A DNA stretch of 64,000 nucleotides from positions 2,852,001-2,916,000 of the forward strand of contig JALIRH010000013.1 of assembly GCA_023055505.1 (NCBI GenBank). The letters are read 5' to 3'. The notes beneath the pieces were generated by a model that saw nothing but the letters and a program-made list of their open reading frames with translations, ran no database searches and was not told the DNA's origin. A program made the translations under genes and the position numbers. Below are positions 28,100-38,700 of this stretch, piece after piece (the stretch's first letter is position 1; the number at the start of each line of letters is the position of its first letter). The DNA comes from Callipepla californica brunnescens (lineage: Eukaryota; Chordata; Aves; Galliformes; Odontophoridae).

Positions 28100-31000
28100 G
28101 TGCGGGGCGGCGGGAAGGGCGGAGGGGCGAGGGGGGTCCGCGCGGCCGCGCTCACCGCCCGCTTCCCTCCCTCCCCTCAGGCGAGGAGCGCGCGGCGCGG
28201 CCCGGCCCCGCGGAGGAACCGGCGGCGTCGGATCGAGCGGCGGCGGCGGCGGCGGCGGGGAGCGGCGAAGCGCCGGCAGCGCTGAAAAGGAAACAGCGGC
28301 GGTACCGCACCACGTTCAGCAGCTTCCAGCTGGAGGAGCTGGAGCGCGCCTTCCGCAAGTCGCACTACCCCGACGTGTTCACCAGGTAGCGGCGCGGGCG
28401 GAGGGCCGGGAGCCCCGGGGCGGTGCGGGGCGGTGCGGAGCGGTGGCTAACGGTGCGCTGCCCCGCAGGGAGGAGCTGGCCCTGCGCCTGGAGCTGACGG
28501 AGGCCCGCGTGCAGGTGGGTGGCGGCCGCGGGGCCGGGCAGCGCCGCGCCGTCCTCCCGGTGCCCGGAGGCGGACGGCGGCGTCGCTCGGCGGTGGCGTC
28601 CCGGGCTCTGAAAGCAGGTACACCCGAGGCTGGCCGGTTCCCCCGACCCAGAGCGCTTCCTTCGGGTTCTAGCGTTAGGTAGAAGCCTCTTTTTGTACAA
28701 AAAAACCGAGGTGCTTTGGTCTTGGTTTTTTTCCTTTTGAGCGCGTTTCGAACGCTGTGAAGACCCGCAGAGCGTTCTCGTGCTGAAACCGAAACTGCAC
28801 CGCGTGTGGTTTGTGCGGTGTATGGGACTGAGGGAGCTCCTCTTCCAGCACAGCCCTTATTCCTGAAGGGCTGACACAGCGGGCAGCCCAGCTTACTGCC
28901 ACTGCCCACTCCAGGCCATCACTTGTATATCTTGGCATTACTGAAGTCACTGCATCTGCAGTGGTCCGTGCTGGCTGACATCTGTAGGGCTCTATTTCTT
29001 CCTTCCTCCTCCTTTTTTTTTTTTTTCCTTAGCTTTTTATTTTAACATAAGGTTCTTAGAAGTATTAACAGCACTACACAGATCACCCATCTGAGAATAG
29101 CTGGATGAACTAATCTTATCTGTGATGTGGACTTGGAGGAAACGACGTGCTCTTCCCTCTCCCACCACCAGTCTCTAAAAGTTCCAGAAATACCCCGATG
29201 TCTGGCGATGACACACAGCACCCACAGGTGGAAAAGCTGTTAACTTACCCTGTCACTGTCACATTCACTTCATAGGGTGCTCACTCTGTAGTCCGTTTGA
29301 CTGGTGAAGGAGGGGTGCAATGGTAGATGGCAAGGAGGAACTCATCTCCTAGTGTCTCACCTAAAAGACATGGAAATGTTTAGGTTTGAAGCAGTCAGAA
29401 CGGTGCTGACAAGGAACATACTGCAGCTGATGTTGGAAGAAATGACAGAGAGCTTTACCTACACACTCCTTGTCTGATTCAGATCCGAACAAGTGTCCCG
29501 GGCACCCAGTCAGCAGAGTTTGCTTAGGGTAAACTTCCAGGGCACTGCTCCTGCTTGTGTGGGTGCTCTCGTCCTGTGGTGGACGGGAGGCAACTAAGCC
29601 TGCAGGTAAGAGCATGCATAGAGATGGCAATGTACCATAAGTTACGAGCTACACAAAAAGTGATAATTTATTCCAGTGCAACTCCAGGAAACTAATCTTA
29701 TTAAATGCAGTCAGACCTTATATTCACCTCAGTGTTTTCAAATTGAGGTCCGCTTCTCTGCAGATACTCCCCTGAAAAGCTGAAATGGGTCCAAGCCGTT
29801 GTGTTGACTCCTATATCTTTGAGTCTTATGTGAAAATGAACAAATAAGGAAGAAAAATACCTACTAATGTATTCTCATTTCAGCATTACTTCAAAGAGAT
29901 CAGCCCCCCACCCCCCATTATTTGCTTCTGCAGAGGAAGGGAAGAGCTAGCAGCGAGAATCTTTGAGTTCTTCCATACCTGGGAAGAGGGGTGGTGTGAA
30001 AGTCTGCAAAGCATTTTTCTAATCTGAACACCTGTGTTGGGAAGCTCCTCAGCACCACTTACATCTGTTCCTGCCATTCGGCTCATAATTCATGTTGCTG
30101 CTATGGGAAGAAAATCAGAAGTTGTTAAAGGAATGTTTTGTTTTCTTAACGCGTAGACCAAACCGTTACTTGGGTGTTTTAGCTCTGAAAACTAGATCAG
30201 TGTTCAAACACAAGCTTACAGGTGTCACTGATCTAAGCACCCTCGTGGCATTTTCTGATTAGGGTCCTGTGTTTGGATGCAGCACAAACACAATACGGGT
30301 AGTCACCTCTGTATGTCTTTCTAATCATTGCGAGGTATTACATCAATTAAATACGATACATTTAAAGAAAATGACAAGAAAGCCATCCAATTTGACACGC
30401 TCGCCTTTCCTTCTTAAATCTCTTACGTCAGGTATGTGCAATGCTGGTAATTAGAAAAATGATCTGGATGACTTTGTGTACAATTTGAATGCGTTAGTTC
30501 AAAACTTACCTTTCTTTGAGAACTACTCCAATACTTCAGGGATGCATCTTTTTCCCCCAAAGTATTTTTTCACCGCTACTGCACTCATACCATAAAGATC
30601 TCAAGACGAGTAAAGCAGTTCCTCTTACATTTAGGTTGGCACTTGAAATATTTATGAAAACAGTAAAGGCAAGTTAAGCCTTTCAAAAGAAGCAAAGGAG
30701 AATAGCTTAATAAAAGCTTCAAGATGACTAATCTGAATGATAATGACTATAATGTGCACTTTGTGTACGAGGCGTGCCTGTGCCCCCTTTATCACTTCAG
30801 TTGATGAGCATGTACCAGCTCGGAGCTGAAAGCCAGCTTTTTTCCTGAAGGTAATCATTAGATATCTATGCTGATATTTCCTTCAACTTCGATAAATACA
30901 AAATCCGAGAGATGACTAAAAAAGTTTAGTTGTAAACTCCAAACCATCTGTAATAATAAGTTTGAGTCATCAAATGGATCTGCTTAAGGACAGGAGAAGC

Positions 31001-34000
31001 AGAGCTCACCTTTCATCTTTACGAAGAGACTGAAGAGTAATGCTAAGATTTAGTAAGGGAAGGAGTGCCTTTGCAGCACGTTATTTCCTTTTTGGGAAGG
31101 TTTTATTTGCATATGAGCAGCGGAGAGATCACTGCCTTTGTAATTAGATTGTTATAACAAAAAATGCTAACACTTTTCAGTTCGTGATCTGTAAAATCTC
31201 AGCTAAGCTCCTATTAAAAATGCTTGGGAATACACGTGCAAATGTAAGACTAATGTGAAAAAGTAGCATGAGGTGACCTGTTGGTAGTGGTGGAGCTCAT
31301 CTTTCCTCCAGCCCTACTCGGCAATCAGAGCCTTCCACTGTTCCTCTGCTTCAGATACCCCTCCGTAGGACTTGTAGCCATTGCAGTAGCACTTCTTCAG
31401 CTGGCTTTTAGAATCCCACAGCAAGTGTAGACATCATTGACATGCATAGGAACATCAGTGTCAGGACAGCAAGGCCGTGGCATCCTGCAGCACCCTGCTT
31501 TGCAGGTGCTTTCCTTCCAAGCACCCGAAGGTCTGTGAGTCTCCATGAATGGTTATTTGCCATTTCTGATTATTAAAGTGGAGCTGGGAACCTCCAAAAC
31601 CTGATTTTGAGATGCTATACAATAGAAACCTAGAACTCTTAATACTCCTTGACCGAAAGATAATTGCGGATAGAATAATCAGTTATTAAAAAGCACACAT
31701 CCACAGAAATACAGAGATTTTCATAGTAGATTGTCAGCATAGAATGACTATGTCAGAGGCTCATACCAAAGGAATAACTGTTTTAGCATCTCTGCAATGT
31801 ATGATTCTTAGGATTAATTTAGTGACACTGTTAGATTCTTATTCTGAAGATACCCACACTGCATGGTGAATGACCTTCACCTTTAAAATCCACCTTTGTC
31901 TTCCATTGGAAGTACATTTCAGAAAGCCCCAATTCCATACAGGGTAGAAGACAGGCTAAGAACCCTCATTCCTTCCAGTACCATTCTCTACTGAATGCAC
32001 TATCCTGATCAGAACATTCAGCTGTTACAGGCAGATCCACTGGATTGCAACAACAATTCTACACAAGTGTGCTGAATGAGATCACAATCTAATGACTTCC
32101 TTCCAAGTCCAGATCCAGTTCAGAATCCATCTGGAGTGGCCCTCAAAGCAGAGGGGACTCAAAGACCCGAGCAGCTGAGTACATTTGGATTTTGAGTGTG
32201 TGACACATGCTTACAAATTATTATTAATTTTCTTTTTGAAAAGCTGATTCTTTTTCAGGGCTGATGCTCCTCGCCCTGCTCTTTGCTACCTACCATCCTG
32301 GGTCAGCACAGCAAATGCTAAAGAATAACAGCGTGAAGAATCAGTTCTCTGTAAACTGGACTGACAAAATTCTTTACAAGATACTAAAATAATGATTAAT
32401 CAGGCTCAAAGAGCATACAGACTCAACGGCTTACTGCACAAAACCAGTCCTAGCTAGAGGACCATAGAGCTCCATTAGGAACAGCTCCATCTCCTATTCT
32501 AATACAGCTTGCTAGATTTTCTACTTCAGTATCTATTGGCTTCCACTACAATGTGATTAATCGCTGCCATAACTATCTGCTGTTTACATTCAAGGTAGAT
32601 AACAAAAGCTTCTCGCTTTACTTCTAAATCTCCTGTACAAAAATGAAAGGCCTGGTCATCAAGATAAAAGCACACACTGTATATCTGGCCTGGTTGCTCT
32701 TACAGTCGTTATTTAAGGTGCTTTTTGAGGTATTCCTACTGAAACAGTCACTTTTTGAAAGGCTTTGTTAACATTTTCAGTAAAATTCTTAGGAAGAATA
32801 ATCATTTTAATAACTGATCACGAGTTCTCAGGTGATAGGTTTATATATTACCATGACTTGAAACCACGTGGAACTATTCAGTCGGAGCTAGAGAAATCAA
32901 ATTTTCAGTATTTATAACCAATTTATTTATTAATAAACCCACTAAGGTATTTATGAATAGATCTTTAATATTAAGACGTGTTTAAAAGCAAATATTTTGC
33001 CATCTTTATGACTGCATGCAGCAGTAGCCGGTAAGATAAATTGCAGAGAAAGTTTAGCTAATCCCTTTATCATTTCTTATTCAAGGTCTGGTTCCAAAAT
33101 AGAAGGGCAAAGTGGAGGAAACGTGAAAAAACTGAAATTCTGGGGACTGTTCCAGGAATCTCCTTAACGCACCCGCTCGGACTGTTTTTGGATGTTCCCC
33201 TGAGCCATTCTCCCATCCTGGATCACACGTGGAGGTCGATGCCTTTCTCAACACTGGCTGTGCCATCCATGTCTCCGGCCTTTACTTCTTCAACCTTAGG
33301 CCCGTTTGGCCTCAGCAGCCTTACCTGGACTTCTCTCTTCAGAAATCCCATTTTAAATCCACACTTTGGAAGGTATTGAGCCTTTCTCCCCCCATCCCAA
33401 ATGTCAAAACTGTTTAAAAATATTGTGTATTAGTTTGATACTCACGCATGTTCTCAATCAAATGTGCTCTCAGGGAAATAAGTTCACTAAAATAGGGCTA
33501 GTGTTCCTGCGCGAGATCACTTGATTAGAGAAAAAACAAGATTTACTTTTAAGTCATGCTAGTGAAAACTTAACTCATAACTGCTGTGTGAAGAAGAGCC
33601 GTGAGATGTCGGCCTCACTCAGTTTCAGCCTTCACACAGGCTGCTGTAATCTGGGAGGCTTCACCTCCATCCTTACCTTGCCCGTTGACCCAGGTTATGC
33701 ACCATAAAGATGTGACTGCAGACAGACACTGCTTCCAGGAGATGTGCCAGCATACAAGTTGAAGTCCTTTCTTCACAGGATGTCACAGGGCAGTCCTTAA
33801 GATATGAAAAAGTGTGTTTGTTGTGTGTGTATACGTGTATAATGCAAACATAAAAGGCAGTGCTCTCCTGCTGAAGCTGCAGCCTGTGCCAGAGCTCTGC
33901 ACCAACAGGCAGAGCCACGCAGACAAACGCTGCAGTTCACATGACATAACTTTTCTGAACAAACCAGCTGCATAAACAGCTTCACACATTGGTCTTTCTG

Positions 34001-34545
34001 TGAGATGATTTGTTGCTTTCACAGAGCAGGTTTGTTCAGAAAGGATTGAGCACTCCTTAATATTCTAGGTCAGCGTGCTGTCTCCAATGAGCTGTCTTAG
34101 TGCAATTAGAAGTGTTTGCTGGTTTAAAAGCAAGGTGTTCTGTAGCAAAATAAAGCTAAAATATAGTCTGCAAAACAAATGGAAACATTCAGAAGAAATG
34201 GTGATTTTGGCAAATCATTTCCTAGTATTATTTCATCTTTTTTTTTTTTTTTTTGCCTGCAATTCAGTAAGTACATGTTCTGCAAAACGCTTCTTAGTTT
34301 GGATAATATTGATTTCTTTCAAATACAGGTTTCTCAGTGCTTTAAACCCTCTCGTGACAACAGCTTCAGTACTCATGAAAGCCCCCGGGCCCCCGTCAGA
34401 CCCTGCTCTCACTGCCTTCACTGATCCAGCAGCGGTTGAAAGGAAAACATCGAGCATTGCAGCGCTGAGGCTCAAAGCGAAGGAACATTCAGCACAAATC
34501 CCTCAATTAAACCTCATCTCAAACACTAACAAAGAACTTTGTTAG
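28009..34545 (+). CDS. ESX1: ARX/ESX1-type aristaless-class homeobox transcription factor, 5 coding exons, 281 aa
   Basis: Five exons (28009-28099, 28181-28385, 28469-28514, 33086-33372, 34329-34545) join in frame into 846 nt including a TAG stop. The protein has an octapeptide-like motif ([10 protein letters not shown], residues 14-23) of the kind that recruits Groucho/TLE co-repressors. A seven-alanine run follows (50-56), then a homeodomain at about 69-128 with Gln at homeodomain position 50 (residue 118) and the WFQNRRAKW recognition helix. The C-terminus carries an OAR motif ([13 protein letters not shown], 251-263). The family acts as nuclear DNA-binding regulators of development. The homeodomain differs from remembered ARX at about six conservative positions (9, 11, 21, 23, 36, 39). 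The linker ([22 protein letters not shown]) also resembles ARX. The neighbour FAM199X, in convergent orientation, is the human ESX1 neighbour, so ESX1 ortholog is preferred. An ARX-like paralog label is the alternative. Family assignment is very sure; the symbol is an inference from synteny. Confidence 0.9.
28100..28180 (+). other. Intron 1, 81 nt, retainable
   Basis: A very short GC-rich intron begins GTGCGG and ends in a pyrimidine-rich CTTCCCTCCCTCCCCTCAG acceptor. Its length is a multiple of three and it contains no stop in the gene's frame. Retention would add 27 residues rich in Arg and Gly, giving a 308-residue protein. Which form is made cannot be told from sequence. Confidence 0.75.
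28181..28385 (+). CDS. ESX1: Homeobox gene exon 2 (linker and start of homeodomain)
   Basis: A 205-nt exon running from the phase-1 acceptor to a phase-2 donor (ACCAG/GTAGCG). It encodes a short Glu/Ala/Pro linker, a pure (GCG)7 alanine run (28237-28257), the basic LKRKQRRYR stretch and homeodomain positions 1 to about 31. In ARX the matching exon is several times longer and holds further alanine tracts and an acidic region, all absent here. Without splicing, the frame stops at TAG 28387-28389, straight after the donor. Confidence 0.93.
28237..28257 (+). repeat. (GCG)7 trinucleotide run encoding poly-alanine
   Basis: Seven identical GCG codons give Ala50-56 of the homeobox protein. Poly-alanine tracts in ARX are known to be prone to pathogenic expansion, and a pure codon run is the least stable form. 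Confidence 0.95.
28469..28514 (+). CDS. ESX1: Homeobox gene exon 3 (46-nt homeodomain micro-exon)
   Basis: This 46-nt exon encodes [15 protein letters not shown]. It lies between the CCCCGCAG acceptor and a strong CAG/GTGGGT donor. Entry phase is 2 and exit phase 0. Both the length and the phases are those of ARX exon 3. Intron 2 (28386-28468) is only 83 nt. Confidence 0.95.
28515..33085 (+). other. Intron 3, 4571 nt
   Basis: The intron interrupts the homeodomain just before the [10 protein letters not shown] helix. The first 150 nt belong to the CpG island and the rest is AT-rich. It has a T-run at 29012-29026, an octamer/SOX-like cluster at 31105-31160 and an AT-rich palindrome TTTATTAATAAA (32926-32937) that includes a sense-strand AATAAA. 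No extra exon or transposon was recognised. The 3' end is TTTCTTATTCAAG. Confidence 0.85.
31105..31160. promoter_or_regulatory. Candidate intronic enhancer core: octamer, TAATTA and SOX-like palindrome
   Basis: Within 56 nt of intron 3 lie a perfect POU octamer ATTTGCAT (31105-31112), CTTTGTAATTAGATT (a SOX-like CTTTGT joined to TAATTA) and the perfect 12-nt palindrome TTGTTATAACAA (31149-31160). The palindrome could hold two head-to-head SOX-type half sites. Chance occurrence in AT-rich DNA cannot be excluded. Confidence 0.3.
33086..33372 (+). CDS. ESX1: Homeobox gene exon 4 (recognition helix and activation/repression linker)
   Basis: This 287-nt exon begins with [15 protein letters not shown], the third helix, then encodes a Ser/Pro/Leu-rich linker with [19 protein letters not shown] and NPHFGR blocks. 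These align in order with the ARX linker. It ends in phase 2 at CACTTTGGAAG/GTATTG, as in ARX. The long alanine tract that ARX carries in this region is missing. Confidence 0.95.
33373..34328 (+). other. Intron 4, 956 nt
   Basis: Donor GTATTG, acceptor TTTCTTTCAAATACAG. It contains a T-run (34238-34254), a short GT/AT-rich stretch near 33814-33836 and no recognised repeat or exon. Confidence 0.8.
34329..34545 (+). CDS. ESX1: Homeobox gene exon 5 (OAR domain and stop)
   Basis: A 217-nt exon entered in phase 2. It encodes the end of the linker, then [20 protein letters not shown] and a C-terminal tail ending in KELC before TAG (34543-34545). The OAR motif and the Cys-terminated tail match ARX closely. 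Mammalian ESX1, as I recall it, lacks this domain, so the avian gene keeps the ancestral C-terminus. Confidence 0.95.
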
Positions 34546-35200
34546 GAGCTCTCCCACAGGCTACAGCCTCAGAAGGGAATGCTTTCTCCAACGAGCAGCG
34601 CCTGTTAGAGACGCTTAAAAAAGGATAACACGCGCACCCAGCTGCAGCCCCTCCACCTGTAACGGGCAAAATGGAATGGGCAAAAAGGAAACAGCATTGC
34701 TAAAAATTGTTTTCCTTCATCACAACGTGAAATCGTACAGCAAGTTGACTTCTGTCATCATTTCTACCTACATTCAATTTCTGACGGTATAGAAAAAAAA
34801 GCCAAACCCAGGAACTGTCTCATCTTTATAACTCAGGCTGACATGAGACTGAAGCTGTGAAATCCCCCAAGTCAGTGGGTGCTGGTCCGAGGGTTCCGAA
34901 TTCTTTGCAGGAATCACTTCAGTCTCAGAAGTGATCCTTAACTGATTTCTCAGGAGGAGCTCTCACATACAGCACATAAGAACCGGTACATAGTATGTTC
35001 TTAACTCTGAAACCATGCTTCACGTTGAAGTACAGATGCCAGTGAGATCTCCCATGTTAGGCTTAGCAGGAAGAAGCTGTCAAGTATTTTCAGTATAGGC
35101 TTTTGATTCAGAACCAGGTTTGTATAAAGCATATCTTGTTTCAAACTAAAAAAAACAAAAACAAAACAATGTTCAGTGGCAATGGTTTAATAATTAAAAC
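34546..35200 (+). other. Probable 3' UTR of the homeobox gene
   Basis: No further coding sequence follows the stop. The first plausible sense-strand poly(A) signal is ATTAAA at 35193-35198, with a GT-rich stretch (TGTGTCCTGTG) about 30 nt downstream. A second ATTAAA lies at 35715-35720 inside the MIR-like element, and AATAAA motifs appear near 36648 and 36778. The true end is not determinable here. Confidence 0.35.
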
Positions 35201-35554
35201 ATTTTTAAATCCTTTGTATATGAAAACTGTGTCCTGTGAAAATAGGCTGTTAATGTGCAGTAAATGCTGTGTAGTTCTCTATGTGCGGTTCTACATATCA
35301 GTGAGTAGCTAATGGTTGTAAATATGAGGTTACTGAATACTTCTAGCATGACTAGTGGCATATATTATTTTACCAGACCACTAAGTTAGCAGGTTACTTG
35401 TGCATTGCCATGTCTCACGCCTTGAGTAGATTGAGAATTTAAGCGAAAACTAAATGTGAAATGTTAAATTCTTCCTTGAACCGATTCTAGCATAGGTATA
35501 AACAGGGGCCCTGCTGACCAGATGGCCACAGCTCTGTGAAATCCTGGACTCATT

Positions 35555-35768
35555 TTCTGGCCTCAGTCTGAGTTTTCAGCTGAAGTTTCCCATCCACAAA
35601 ACGGGACTGAGAACAGCTATCCTATCTCTCGCTCTGCTGCGTGTAAAGCGAGGATAAGCATCATCCTCATTTTGCAGCTTACTTGCCTACCTCACAGGGC
35701 TGTTGTGAGGACTGATTAAACCATCATGACAGTGCAAATGGTAGTTATGTAAGTGCTAATTGTTGCTT
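35555..35768 (+). mobile_element. Probable ancient MIR (CORE-SINE) remnant
   Basis: TACCTCACAGGGCTGTTGTGAGGA then ATTAAA, CAGTGC and TATGTAAGTGCTAATTGTTG match the MIR 3' half in order. Upstream, CCTCAGT...GTTTCCCATCCACAAAACGGGACTGAGAA matches the MIR TTTCCTCATCTGTAAAATGGGG block. About 65 nt between the blocks do not fit a single copy; they may be an insertion or a second copy. MIRs are very old and few remain recognisable in birds. Confidence 0.6.
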
Positions 35769-38700
35769 AGCAATCACATCGGAAAGGCCAACAGCTGAAG
35801 ACACCTGCAGGTTACCTTGCCTACACCTGCAGCAGCAGTCCTAGCAAGCTCCATTTCTGTGGGTTGATGGGACAACACAGAGTGCTCCCACTTGACACTG
35901 TCTGGTTCCTAAAAACCATTCACAAGCATTAAATTCAGAGGAAATATTTTGCATACTTCAGGGCTTCCTTCTCACAGCAACTCTAGGACTACTCTTGAGG
36001 CTATCGAAGATGCTTTCTAGGCTGCAGTTTGAGTGCAGAGCTCCAGGTAGCCAGCTGCTGCTGCTTTAGACTTCTCTGAGCTTGTCATTCTTGCTCAGAA
36101 ACCTAAACACAGTTTGCTGCATCAGGTAGATCCATTTTTCATTTCCTCTGAGCTGCTTTGATTGCCCTTGCGCTGTAAGCAAGCACAAATATTTCTGGAT
36201 TCACAGATCTCATTGTAGCTCTCACTGGGAGAAGGCGGTGGCATTTTACTGTTAGGAAAAGCAAGCTTTCTACCCAAAGTACACTTTGCTGCTCAGCCTG
36301 CTTGGAAAGCGACGTAACCAAGACCCCTCACAAAAAGTTTGTGTGTTTTCCTTCACAACACCTATTCATTTCCACCAGACCACTCCCATTGCCCACACTG
36401 CCAACTGGCAGCACAACACAGTACCCACTCAAGCAACGGGTATGTTCCACGTTAACCTTTTAGGTAAGTTAATGGTTTGAAAACTCGTTACACAGTTCAC
36501 ATTCAGTTTTGTACGTCTTTTCTCCCTGCCAGTGTCCCTCTTGCAACATAAGGAGGTTCCACAGGACAGCAGACTGCCATTATTCCATTCAAAGCAGCAT
36601 GAACTGCTGTGCATTCACCACGAGCCACTCAGGAAAGAACTTAGCAATAAAAGTAAAACCTAGCTATTTCTGCCTGATTACATTTCTAGACAAATTTGCT
36701 AGAAGCAGCACATGAAAAATAACTGCCGTAGACTGTCCTCTGTAATCATCAGAAACTTCATCGCTAACTACAGGGCCAATAAAATTTACCTAACAAAAAA
36801 TAAACAAACAAACTTAGAAGGTAAAATTCACTAATTTTAGCAGTTAAGTTCCAAGATAACTTACCTGACAATGTTTTTTCTACTAGCTATGGGCGCAAAT
36901 GATTTAGGAGACAGCAGTTTGTGTGCTTCCTTGCACCACAGCTCATAGCAGACCCAGACCCAGCTGCAGCACACACAGCCACTTTTACAAATGCCACAGA
37001 CCCCTCTCTGGAAATGATAGGGTTGGACAGCAGGGTTGGTTCACAAACCCCTGCCGGACTGCTCTGGGGTTGCTCTGTACAGATTCTCCCTACAGGAAGG
37101 CATGAACTTTCCCCTAAGACACCCACCTCTCCTACTGCAGCACCGTGCTCTTGAGACATTTGGGTGGAAGATGTCTGCAGGCATTAGTAGAGAACACAGC
37201 TTGCCAATGCTTCACCTGAGTCTAGTTTGAAATGCAGAGATGTTTTCTTTAATCTGATTTCAAGATTGTCTCCTATAATGATTCCTCCCAAGAAATTTCA
37301 ATTCTTTCATGAGAACTGAAAATCCAGCTGTGAGAGCTAATGGTATTATGAAAACAAATACACAGTGCGACACTTGAAATCACTGTAAGAAGAATCAAAG
37401 TGCACCTGTAACCAGGAATCAACAAGCTTTTCATTACTGCTAGCTTTAACAGAACATCTATCACACCAAGAGGAAAGATCCCTTGTCCGGGAATGCTCCC
37501 CCGTTTTAAATGTAAATAAAAAGATACAGCTAAAATTGTTGTGAATATAGCATTAAAATGACTGAAGAAACACTGGGGAGAATTTAATAGGAACACCTTT
37601 GGTCTTGGTTCATAGCCACAGATGGGCCAGTGCTTCCCCCCAGACCAAGCAGGAGCATTTACTTTCCTGCCTTTTCCCAGTGTGAGCAGGCCTGCAATTT
37701 TACAGAGAGGTTCTCACACACCACTATTCACAGACACTTCATTTTGCCTTACGGGATAACAAATTCACTGCAATTTAAAGCAAAGCTTGCACGGATCTGG
37801 ATTAAGAGCGGAGGATTTTTGTCAGGGCTGCAGCCTAATTCTTCTCCCCGTGACATCAACGCAGGCTCTTGGCACGGGCTCCAAGTGAAGCAGGCCTAGA
37901 GCCCTGCTCTTTATTATTACTATTGGGTTTGCCTGATTTTCCTGAAAGCAAAAATCTGGGGGAGGATTTTCAAAGCAGCACAGAAGATCTGAGCGCACCA
38001 CCGCCCGTCTTCTCCCTTTCTACAGGCTTTAGCCCGCTGTGAGAAGAACTCCGTTGCTGAATTAAGCCTCTTGACACTACCCTCCATGTTCGAATTTGTT
38101 AAGGTGTTTTGTGTGAAGATTCTGCAGGATACTGATATCCCTTCAAGGAGCACTCGCAAATATTTCTGTCGCAGTTTGCATGTTTGGCTCAATTGCAAGC
38201 TCTGTTTTGTTTGTTTTTTTCTTCTCTGCCCCGAGTTCAGTTCTAATAGCATCGGGTGTTGGGTAAATTTCTGTATTTCCAGTGGCATAATATCATCAGA
38301 ACCTTGCCTACAAAGAAAGAGCAATTTTGTTGGGGGAAAAAAAAAAAAGAAAAAGGAATAATAGGCCAGGTGTTTGAAGAAAAGACAAAAGAAACAGGCA
38401 CAGTAGGGTGTTCTGACTCACAAATCTGTATTGAGAAAGAAGTATTCATGAAGAAAATTAATTTAAGAAGTATGTAGTTCGGGTTTTGAGCCCATAGTTC
38501 CTTTCAAAAACAGATTAGCGATTAAAAACTTTTTTAGTCTAGCAATCTCTTAAACAATTAGCACAGTAATTGGAAAGGGACTACAAATTCAAATCTAGAT
38601 AGACATAAAAGAGTTTCCCCATAGAGCTTTGCCTTGGTTTTGTGGGTAACTGGCATGCACCTGCCTTCACCATCAGTAGGGCTGAAATACTGAAAAAGTA

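Larger units (their letters stand above)
27550..28650 (+). promoter_or_regulatory. CpG island over promoter and exons 1-3 of the homeobox gene
   Basis: GC content and CpG density rise sharply at about 27.55-27.65 kb, peak between 27.8 and 28.6 kb with runs such as GCCGCGGCCCCGCGGCGG, and fall back to background by about 28.7 kb. This is the only clear CpG island in the window and is typical of developmental homeobox promoters. Long reading frames within it on either strand are by-products of high GC. Confidence 0.85.

Noticed and set aside
28379..28909. 176-codon open frame on the - strand inside the CpG island
   Set aside because: It is antisense to the homeobox exons, with Arg/Pro/Ala-rich composition typical of GC-rich shadow frames and no domain.
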